A stretch of 64,000 nucleotides of DNA from Salminus brasiliensis (taxonomy: Eukaryota; Chordata; Actinopteri; Characiformes; Bryconidae), in contig NC_132888.1 of assembly GCF_030463535.1 (NCBI RefSeq), positions 33,192,769 through 33,256,768 on the forward strand, read 5' to 3'. Below the pieces are notes generated by a model. That model was not told the DNA's origin and did not search any database. It saw only the letters and a program-made list of their open reading frames with translations. The stretch's first letter is position 1. Each line of letters opens with the position of its first letter. Below are positions 13,201 through 25,200 of this stretch, piece after piece. The translations under genes were made by a program, and so were the position numbers.

Positions 13201-16200
13201 AAATATATATCTCACTATTATTATTGCTAGTTGTAGTAGTAGTAGTTTGACAACATAGTCAGTAATATAGCTTATATAATAATTCATTATTATAAATTTA
13301 TATATACAGTCTAATGCAGGTTTGGGCACTCCTGGTCAAATTACATACAAATTTTCACTTAGAACTATCAAATTTGTTTACTGTAAATCCAGTCAAAAAT
13401 ACTAATAGTAAATGTGGCATAATGTAGTTTTTATTTAGTTTTAAGGTGGTCATATGTGTGTATATTTGTACAACTGATAACGTTTAGTTCGAATCAATGT
13501 ATAAGGTTCAACTGTTCACGCTTTTTTTTTTTCTTTGAACTCATTCATTAGGTTTTAGTTTATAACACTTTTCTTAGGTCCCTAGTTTGTTGGTTCGCTA
13601 TTCACTAAAATTGATTGCTTTCGACAAATTTACCAGAGGTCATCTTGCTCCCTGCATAGGTGATACAGTGCCCTGTATGCCTAGCAAACCTGGAGACCCT
13701 GGACCTAAGGGAGAGCCGGGTGACAAAGGTAACTATAACATGTCCTATGTACAGTGGGGAAAAAAGTATTTAGTCAGTCACCAATTGTGCAAGTTCTCCC
13801 ACTTAAAAAGATGAGAGAGGCCTATAATTGACATCATAGGTAGACCTCAACTATGAGAGACAAAATGAAAAAAAAATTCTGAAAATCACATTGTCTGATT
13901 TTTAAAGAATTTATTTGCAAATAATGGTGGAAAATAAGTATTTGGTCACCTACACACAAGCAAGATTTCTGGCTGTCACAGACCTGTAACTTCTTTAAGA
14001 GGCTTCTCTGTCCTCCACTCATTACCTGTATTAATGGCACCTGGTTGAACTCGGTAACAGTATAAAAGACACCTGCCCACAACCTCAAACAGTCACACTC
14101 CAAACTCCACTATGGTGAAGACCAAAGAGCTGTCGAAGGACACCAGAAACAAAATTGTAGGCCTGCACCAGGCTGGGAAGACTGAATCTGCAATAGGCAA
14201 GCAGCTTGGTGTGAAGAAATCTACTTTGGGAGCAATAATCAGAAAATAGGAGACCTACAAGACCACTGCTAATCTCCCTCGATCAGGGGCTCCACGCAAG
14301 ATCTCTGCCAGTGGGATCAAAATGATCACAAGAACGATGAGCAAAAATCCCAGAACCACACAGGGGGACCTAGTGAATGATCTGCAGAAAGCTGGGACCA
14401 ATATTACAAAGGCTACCGTCAGTAACACACTACGCCGCCAGGGACTCAGATCTTGCAGTGCCAGACGTGTTCCTCTGCTTAAGCCAGTACATATCCGGGT
14501 GTGTCTGAAGTTCGCTAGAGAGTATTTGGATGTTCTGGAAGAGTATTGGGAGAATGTCTTATGGTCAGATGAAACCAAAGTAGAACTGTTTGGTACAAAC
14601 ACAACTCGTTGGAGAGTGAATGCTGAGTTGCATCCAAAGAACACCATACCAACTGTGAAGCATGGGGGTGGCAACATCATGCTTTGGGGCTGTTTCTCTG
14701 CAAAGGGACTAGGACGACTGGTCCGTGTACATGAAAGAATGAATGGGGCCATGTATTGTGAGATTTTGAGTGCAAACCTCCTTCAGTCAGCAAGGGCATT
14801 GAAGATGAAACGTGGCTGGGTCTTTCAGCATGACAATGATCCCAAGCACAGCCAGGGCAACAAAGGAGTGGCTTCGTAAGAAGCATTTTAAGGTCCTGGA
14901 GTGGCCTAGCCAGTCTCCAGATCTCAACTCCATAGAAAACCTTTGGAGGGAGTTGAAAGTCTGTGTTGCCCGCCAACAGCCCCAAAACATCACTGCTCTA
15001 GAGGAGATATGCATGGAGGAATGGGCCAACATACCAGCAACGATGTGTGCCAACCTTGTGAAGACTTAAAGAAAACGTTTTTTTTTTTCTCATTTTGTCT
15101 CTCATCATCTCATCAATTACAGGCCTCTCTCATCTTTTTAAGTGGGAGAACTTGCACAATTGGTGACTGACTAAATACTTTTATTCCCCACCGTAAGTTG
15201 TCACAGTCATTACATTACAAAATTACTTTTACATTCAGCTTCCACAAATCGACAGTGTAGATTTTCCCCTTCCCATAGATTTCCCTACTCAGTGCAATAA
15301 GTTACAAGAGGAATTCTTTATTTTAAACAATACCAATACCAATCAACAAAAATAACAATGATGTTTAAATAATAAAGGTGTTTGAATGTGTAAATTCTGT
15401 CCAGGTTTTCAAGGAGAGAACGGTATTCCAGGCCCATGTGGGCCTAAAGGCCGACCAGGACCAAAGGGACAAATTGGCAACGTGGGTGAACCAGGTCCAG
15501 ATGGCCCAGCAGGTAGAGAAAAGCCACATTTTCACAATTTGTGAGTCAGGGAGATGTGCCAAAATCACAAAAGGGCTTTGCATAATTTGTCTGCAATGAT
15601 TTCAGCTCCAAACTAAACTGTTAGTTTTTAGAACAATAGGATAATAGGTGGTAAAGGCAACATTGTAGACATTGTGAAGCATTTAATGAAAAGAAACATG
15701 TGAAAGTGCCGACAAGAATCCTTTACCGGTTAGGTAAACAAGACTTACATATCTGCCAGTAAAGGAAACGGACAGATCATGTTGACTAGTAGTGGTGGAC
15801 ATCACTTTATCTCTGATCATCTCATTCCGATTGATTCATGATTCAATTGCCATAAATTTTTATTTAGTCATCTTCTTACCTTTAAATCTCTCAGCTCTCT
15901 AGCTGCTAAAACTGGAGATGAGTTGATATTTCAGCACCATGGACAGCACACAACTGTATTATTACTATGATTGTGAAGTGGTGGATCTACCTGTCATTTC
16001 TCAACTAATCAGTCCTTTTTTGACAGGGTCTCCTGGTTTTGTGGGTGACCCAGGAGACACTGGTCCTGATGGCTATAGTTATGGTGGACAGGCTGGGACA
16101 CCTGGCAGTCGTGGACCCCCAGGATTAAAAGGATCAACTGGAAATTCATTTGCAGGAGCTCCAGGGCCAATGGGTGTCAATGGATTCAGTGGACGCACAG

Positions 16201-19200
16201 GGTCCAAAGGAGTCCCTGGACCCCCAGGACCAATGGGTAGTGAAGGTAAGAGTGTAAAGTAAAAGTTGTTTTTTTTGGGGGCCTTATTTCATTCCCCCTT
16301 AGAAAAAAGAAAAGAAAATCAAAGAAATCATATGACCTGTGGACCCTGTGGACTAAGTACTAGAAGAGTTCAGAAACAATGACTGCTTTAAAGTGGTAGT
16401 TTAGACAAAAAGTCACAGAAAACATTATTAATATATAAGTATTGTGTATGACAATGCAGAAACAAAGGATTATGTACAATATTTCATACATCTTTTGCTT
16501 TCTGTCCTGCTACCCTGCATGTCTCAGTAAACCCTGTCTCCGCACGGTTGTTGTCAATCCCCTAACATGTTATTTTTTTAAAGTGCTGAGTGGAGAGACC
16601 CACTGATATGTGGGTGGATTTGCTCTTTAAAGTATTAAAATGTGCCACTAACTCACCAGATTATAGTTCATACGTTTATTGCAACAAGACTGCAAAATCC
16701 AGATCAATTTGTGAGAATCATGGTCATTTCCAAATAAAGAAACCAAAACAGCCTTGAAAAACAGTTGAACAACAACCATGTAAAAGTAGGTATTACTTAG
16801 GTATTTCTTAGGTATGTATTTGTGTAGTAAAATTGTATTATTCCCACCTGGAACAGAACGGAAATGCTCTCTAAGGCAAAGGTATAATAATAGGAATTTC
16901 TCAGGCTTCAAATATACAGTATAACTACACAAATGAAGATTACAAATGATCACTCACTGTTATGTGTACCTTTGCGGTTTGTGAGGCAGGCTTTAGGATG
17001 GTTTAACATAAGCAATGTACTTACCAAGAGTGAGAGATTAGAAAGATATTACATGGTGTATGTTTATGCTGCACAGGCACTCCTGGTGTACCTGGAACTA
17101 AAGGTAGAAAAGGAGAGCCTGGATCTAATGGACAGCCTGGGGCAATGGGGTGTATTGGGCCATCTCCAAAACAGTGTGACAGTGGACCAGATGGCCCAGT
17201 GGGGGACAAAGGACCCTCTGGCAGCCTAGGAAATCCAGGTGAGGAGGCTGGTTTCATTAATCAAATGCACTGTAATTAAATAATGATCTGTTTATAGAAA
17301 TAGAAATATTACATTCTAAAATTGCCTTCAAAGTATGCCTATGATTTTTACCCTTTGACTCGAAACACACTTACAGAGAAGAGATCATTCAACATAATCA
17401 AACCTGACATCTCACCGCAGTTACTTTTGACTTTCCGTGACTAGCATATGAAGTGTATTCCTATCCACCTGCTGTAATGTGGTGCACACCTACAGCGGGA
17501 TTTGAACCCAGGTCTCCGTGTTGACAGAAAACAGAAACGAGAAATAAAGCCACCCGGGATTTGAACCCAGGCCCCCACGTCACGAGACCGACGTGCTGCT
17601 GCTTCACCAAAGCGGCCAACAAACAAAACTTAAAAGGGGTGGATTTAATAAACAAAGCAGATGTCGCGTCTAATGCGGGAAAAAGGCAGGAAAACAAACA
17701 AAGGATGCCAGGGGAGAATGCTGGCTGCCCCGAAAAGCTTGAGGAAAAAATGGAAACTAAGGGCAAAAGGATCTCCCAAAAGAAACCAGAGAACTGAGAA
17801 GTTACAGGGAAGGCAGACACTCCTGCCTTCCTCTGCTAAACAAGTGTATGTGTGCTAACCCGCACACACACACAAACACACACACCAGGGAAGGCAGACA
17901 CTCCTGCCTTCCTCTGCTAAACGAATGTATGTGTGCTAACCCGCACACACACACACACACACACATACACACACACTGCACAGACACAGGGAACTTGAGG
18001 GGAAACTTGGGGTTCACACAGAGGGAATCAAACTCGGGAGAAACACATGAAGGAGAGTGACACCCACTCAGCCTTCGGCTCGGGAATGTGGCTGATACAC
18101 GCACTCAACCAGAGGCAAAGATCCAGCAGCGGGGCAACTGGATCTGAGTGCTTATATAGCCTACTGCCCAGGTGTAAATTACTGGCTGGCGTGACTCCTG
18201 GTGGCAGGAGGAGGCCTTGCCATAGAGCTACCCTTTACATCTGTATTCTTGTTTATAAAGACAGTTAGCAAGTTTGGACCATGTCATCAGCATGTGATAA
18301 TACTGGAGGAGAGTGTAAGAAAGGGGGAGGCAAGAATGAGATATGACAAAGGGAAAGGGAAAGGGAGCAGACGAGGTGGTGATGGATTGAGAAAACTTTG
18401 TTGTGAACATGTGAACAAGGTAGGGATAAAATAGGACGTTGATAGGATGTTGTCATGTTCCTTCTCCCAAAATTCCAAAGTTATTTCACAACTCCACTTT
18501 GTGACACAGTTTAACAATTTTTGGATGTTTTACATATCAAATACATGCAACAGCATAATTGAAAAATCACTTTATTGACAGCAAAGAGTAGATTAACCAT
18601 CAGACATGATAGGTTCCATCTGCTCTTTACTGTTAAAAATCTGATTTTTCATGCCGTTTACCGCATGTATTTGATATGTTGATATGATGAAGATTTATTA
18701 ACATTGTTGTTGGTTGACAGAAGATTTATACAAGTTAAATGAGGCATTGGCAAATTCTGAGAATGGATCACCAGCAAGACATTCAGTTCAAAGGGGTAAC
18801 CACTAACTGTTAAAATTATTTTGACCAGATATGATCTGAATGCTTACATCTTTGCTTGCGTGTGTCTGTGCCTATGTCGGTGTGCTTTAGGTTACAATGG
18901 TGAGAAAGGATTTATTGGTCAGCCTGGCCCCACAGGAAAGGGACCCAAAGGTATTTCAGGAAATTGTGGTCCCCCTGGTCTTCAGGGACCCGCTGGTATT
19001 CAGGGGTCCCCTGGACCAGCTGGTGATAATGGAATTCCTGGTGCTGATGGACTGAAGGGTAAGAATGCTGAACTGAACTGACTTAAAATTCTTTTAAAAA
19101 TTCTAATTAGAATCAAATACAGAAATGTAATCGTAATCCTCCAACAGATGCGTTTTTGCTAAGAATGAATGCATTTTGCACAGAGCAAGTCATAACAGAT

Positions 19201-22200
19201 AGCCTGTTTCTTTCTCTACCAGAATTTGATGATACATCAATGTCGTACATTCATTACACAGGCAATATTAATTTCTCAATTGGAAATAAATATTCTAACT
19301 GGCTTAGCCCTGCAATAACTCAATAATTTTGTTTGTTCAATGTCCACAAAACATTTTTTACTTTAAAGGTGGTTTCTGATTTGTTGACAGACAACTGAGG
19401 TTTTTTGTTTTCTACCACTTTGAGGATTGTTCTGGCATCAGCAGTTAATGACTTGGCTTTAGTCTCATCTTTCAGCCTCATAATAGGTTATTTGACTTTT
19501 ATTGGGGCAGCTCTTGCCCTCATGTTAAATAATAATGCAAAAACTTGCCAAACATTATGATGCCCTGAAATGAAGTGGGCTTTGTAAAAAGTGTTGGAAT
19601 TCTAAAGGTGAATCCATAATGAAGGCCAAAAAACTTAAATTGAAATGGAATTGAATTGAAAAAATGAAATTGAATTAAAATTTGCGCATTGTGGCAGGAG
19701 GAGCATATCCAACATGTGTCAAAGTGTGTCTTTGTACAAAAAAATGATGCAGGGCACTGTAGCTAGCTTGTAAATACAATATAAAGCAAATACTTAAACA
19801 AACAGGTTTTCTAAGGAGATTCACAAGATTCACCAAAAAAATCATATATTTTTGGTAGGAAAAGAAGTAAAATGCATCTGATAAACATTATATTATATTT
19901 TATTATATTTTGTATGGGTAAATTGTTATATGATGTGATATTGCTCAGGTTTGCCTGGACCTTCTGGTAGGGATGGTCCACCTGGTGGTTCGGGTATGAC
20001 TGGAAATCCAGGTCTTCCTGGCTTAAAAGGTGAAAAGGGGATGGATGGGAGGACAGGCTTTCCAGGGGAAAATGGTCTCAAAGGAGAGAAAGGTACTTCA
20101 TTAAACACTGCAATACATTTTTTAAGTTCAATATACTTATAATTAAGTATATAATAAAAAAAATATATATACACTATATTTCTGGATGTTTGTGGACACC
20201 CCTTCTAATGAATGCATTCCAATACTTTAAGTTGCACCTATTGCTGACATAGATGTACAAATGCACACACACACACACACACACAGCTTGTGTAGTCCCT
20301 GTAGAGAAGAATTGACAATAGAAAATTCATGATTGAGCAAATAATCATGAACCTATTGGCACCAAAGCCCCCACAATTGAGCTATGAAGCAGTGGAACTT
20401 TGTTCTCTGGACCAATTGTGCTCCATCCAATATGTTTGAGCTGAGATGGGGAGTTGGGGATAAGGTGAAGTGTTGATCATCCAAAACCTTGATCTTACTA
20501 ACGCTCCTGTCACTGATCCACACAGCAATGCTCCAAATCTGTTAGAAAGCCTTTTTTTATTTCAGAAGAAACAATAAATGAGCAGGTGTCCCAATAATTG
20601 TGTCCATATAATGTATATCTGTCATGCAAATATCTTGTATCTCCAAATTGGCAGTTTGACATAAGAACAAACATTTGCCTTTAGTGAAAGTTAGTGTACA
20701 AAAATTAATTGCTTTGTATTGGCATTAATCCTGTTATTTTACTCACAATGTAAATAACATTGTTATAAAAATTCACATTGTTATTCACATTATGTAAGAA
20801 AGTATAACAAAGTTGCGGCATCACACAAAAAAACTTGTATCTCCGTTTTTCGTTTTTCAAGGTTTTGTTTTAACAAGGCTATATGACTATTTTGCCAGTG
20901 GTTATAGGTCCACAATGTTGAGCAGTGGTAGGCCAGAGGAGAGAAGGACGCAAGTAAAAGAATGTCAGTTGGTGCAAGTGTTGTGTTTCCTTCAGGTGAG
21001 CCAGGTGTTCCTGGGCCCTTAGGCGAAACTGAAACGATTCCGATAAAAGGGGAAATAGGACCAAAAGGACCCCCAGGATTGAACGGCTTCACTGGAACCA
21101 GAGGTGAAAATCACATAATTTTATATATATGTAATGTTCATGTATTAAATATTTAAGTGTGCTGTGTGTAAGAATTAGACAAATTGTAATTTAAAAGGTA
21201 TCAGGAACTTTTTTATTTTTTTAAAGGAATGGATCAAAAGGCTTAAAAACTTAATAAATAGAAAACATTATACTGTGATACATGTGCACAATATAGTTAT
21301 GCTTTTAGTAGTTGGAGTACCATTCAGCACTCAGCACAGAAGATCAAGAAATATTGTCAAGTATGTAATTTTCCCACTTTAGGTGATAAAGGTGTCCAGG
21401 GAGAAAAGGGTTTAGATGGGTACCCTGGGGAATATGGACCTCCAGGGTTTGAGAGTGGCCCTCGGGGGCCACCGGGTACACCTGGAAAACCTAGTGAGCC
21501 AGGAGTACCTGGGCCACGAGGACCAAGAGGCATCATAGGATTCCCTGGAATGACTGGAGATTTAGTAAGTAACGCACACACAATTCAAACCCAGTGTTGT
21601 TTTTTAATCAGTTTATCTTTAAGCATGTCTGCAAAACCAGTGTGTAAATATGCATCAATAATAAACAGTGAGTAATAATAATGGACTGGCATTATTCATG
21701 AATGTATTCACATTCATATTGCTGCCACATACTGACTTGCTTTAAATGTGTCTTCATCATCAGGGAGACCCAGGGTTGAATGGGTTACCTGGAAAACCGG
21801 GTGCCTATGGACTTGATGGACCTAAAGGTAAAATGAACCAAAGCATTTTCCACCGCACAGCACTGCCACAAACATACATGCTCTCATACAAAATCATAAA
21901 GCCATACAAAATCTCATGGACATGGGTTCATATATATATTACATGGCCAAAAGTTGACATACAAACATTACATCCATCTGAGCTTTTTGAACACTTCATT
22001 CCAAAGCAAATGTATTAGATATGGGGATGTTCTTATCTTATTAAACAGCTTCCACTTTGCTGGGAATTACTGATATCAAAAAATAGCCCCAATAGTTTGT
22101 ATAGACGTCCCTGTAGTTAGTAAATAGTGTAATAAGCTTTGCTGCTTTAAGGGGTTAAATAATCATCTCAATTCTCAGCCATTACAATAATCAATCCATG

Positions 22201-25200
22201 CATACATATCACACATTTTCCTTCAAATGCCCTTGTTTTTCTAAGTAGTTAATATTCTTGTCTAGGTAATAAAGGAGATTCTGTAAGTGTACCTGGAGTT
22301 CCAGGTGTGAAAGGCTCACGTGGAGATGATGGCAACACAGGCAAGTGCAGAACGAAAAGCATCTGTTTGAATACTCTTAAAAACATTCCAAAGTCCAGTG
22401 CTATATTTAGATCCCAGCTTTTATTTGAATAAACCTTTGCATTATGTGAAGATTTATGCACACATAAATATAAGTGAGTGATTCTTCTCAGAAGCGATGT
22501 TTGTTTTTTGTCTGTATATGTTTGTCACTCATACACATAAACATCAGTTGTCTGTAATTAGTTTTGGCGTGTTTCTCAGAAACAAGTTCTCGAAAGATTA
22601 CTTCTATAAATGTGTGTCTCTCGTTCTTTGCATGTCATTGTATGTTACTGTATGTCATTAAATCTTTGGTGTATCTTTGGTGTAATTTGATATGAACTAT
22701 TTCTTACTCATTGCTCACAGATATAAGTGGAGAAATTTTAGTCAATATTTGCATTATTTATTTTCATGTGGAATATGTGGTGTTTGATTATAATTTAGAT
22801 GTTGTTGTTTTAATAGTTAAAATGTTGCTAAAGAAAGAAAGAACAGTTCGATTTGACATGCTTGTCATTAGTCATTTGATTTCCCGGTCTTAAAATTAGA
22901 CAAATACAACCTCAGATGAACAACAACACACGGCACACTCCACCATGTCATTATTTATGTAACAAAAACTAGGCCAAAAGGCAGAAACACTGTGTAAAGA
23001 AATAAGTAAACCCTCACTGCTTCTATATAAATTAAGAGGGTAAGTAGTAGTCAGGTGCTGCTATCCTTGATTTCTTGATTATCAGCGAGTGTGACCATCT
23101 CTGTAAAAACTGTCCGTTTGCTGGTCCAAAGCTTTCAGGTGTGTGTTAACACAATGCTTAGGAGGAAAGACATCAGTAATGATCTTAGAGAAGCAGTTGT
23201 TTAGAAAAGGAAGTAGTCCATTTTTCACAAGTGGAAAGCATTCAAGACAAAATTAGGTGATGCAACAAGACAGTGATCTAATGCACGGCAGCTAATCTAA
23301 AACAGAATGCCTAAAAAAGAAAATAATAAAAGTGTTGCAATGGCCCAGTCAAAGTCCAGACCTCAGTCTAAGTAAAATGCTGTAGTGGGACTTTAGGAGA
23401 GCTGTGCATAAACCTCAATGACTTGAGCCAAAATTCCTCCAGAATAATGTGAGAGACTGAAAAAGAGACAGAAAACAATAACAACCTCAAGTTATTGCGG
23501 CTAAAGGTGGTTCTACAGGCACTCGATTCATGAGATGTACTTAGTTTTTCACATATGGCTTCATTGTTATTTAAATAAATAGTGGCACAGTCTTCTGCTG
23601 TGTAGTGTTGTACATCTGAGGTTGTTTTTATTTATTATGTCCTGATATGTAAACCACAATTGAAAGAGGCTGTACTTTGACTGTATATTGTTGCATTTTT
23701 TAATCTTGTTCACATAAAAAAAATATTACAAATTATATTTTTACAAAACCTTTTGTGTTCCCTGTCATTTCACACAAACAGCTCCTAGAGGAGAAAAGGG
23801 TGACCTTGGGGAATATGGACCCCCAGGGTGTAGTGGAAAGCCTGGCCCAGTTGGACCTGCCGGAAAAAAGGGCCATCCTGGACTTCCAGGTAGACTTTAT
23901 CTGCTGTTCCTTGAACTGTTGACAGAAGTTTTCTCTCATTTGGTATTGCCCTGGTTATGAAATATACACAAGCTCATTGTTTTTTGGCACACTCTAATAA
24001 CTTGAAAAATGGAAAAATGGTAACTTGAAAATGGAAATAGTGGGAAAGTGGGCAAGTTTAAGTCTAACTACTTCTAAAGTACTGACTACATTCCTGCTTG
24101 AGTAAATGAATGTGATACTGCTGTATAAATCCTGTGTTCATGTTAGCAAGCAGCCAGTGGCAACAAATGACAAATCTTATTGCGATTTGCTTAAGTTATG
24201 ATGCTGTAAAACTAACTGAAGGACTCAACAAATTCCTCAATCACAGATAGGGGCTGTCTAATTTATGTTGAGTAAATTGCTAGAAAATGCCCCTTTTTTC
24301 TTCATTTGTCTCTGCCAGGTGCAATGGGCCCCCTGGGTCCCCATGGAAAATGTGGTCCAGAGGGCCCACCAGGACCTCCTGGAGTTACTGGTCCTAAAGG
24401 AATTCCAGGCAGCCGTGGTCTTCAAGGTACAGGTTCACACACACATGCCTTTACAGAATAGAGGCTTTATTGACAGACTGTAATAACTGTAGTGCTGTAA
24501 TACTGTGAAACACTCCCCCAAAAACAATCAAGCATGCACACACACACACATAACACACACATATTAATATATGACAAGCAACTGTTTGGTTATTTATTGT
24601 GCTTCTCTTTCAGGTCCCCCTGGGCCGCTGGGGTTAAATGGATTGGATGGGCTAAAGGGCGTAAAAGGCATCATCGGCTCACGAGGTAAGGGCAGTTTGT
24701 GTGTGTGTTCAATTGTGTATACTAAATGTTAATGTAAAAGCTTGATTTTCAGACAAATAGTGAAGTTCCCCTCCACTACTGTTTTTCTGATCCCAACGCA
24801 TATGTAGCATATTCACCATAAGAAACATCATAATGAAAGACATCCCTGAAGTCTCTGTGAAGCTGTTAGAGAAAACAGCGAGAGTGTGTAAAACTGCAGT
24901 AAGGCAATAGAAATTCCAGTGTAAAAGTTTCCATATGTTACTATATAACTTATTCCTTTTCAAAAACAAAATGCATTTACTTTTTAGCAGTGAGTGTGTG
25001 GTACATTGTGGTGCTGTAATATAGTTTAATCATGTGAACTTTTAAATCAAGTGAATTCAATGCTAATTGCTACTGTATAGAATGCTAATGGAAAAATACT
25101 TACGACAGACCTATATGCCAATCTATTTATCCTGCAATATTTTCGTTTCCCTGTTTTATCTTCTCTCTTACTGTCTTTCTTTTTCCTCCTTCAGGAATGG

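Noticed and set aside
17520-17625. tRNA gene on the minus strand
   Set aside because: A- and B-box-like motifs are present but no consistent acceptor stem is visible and the B-box motif is duplicated; a SINE head is more likely.
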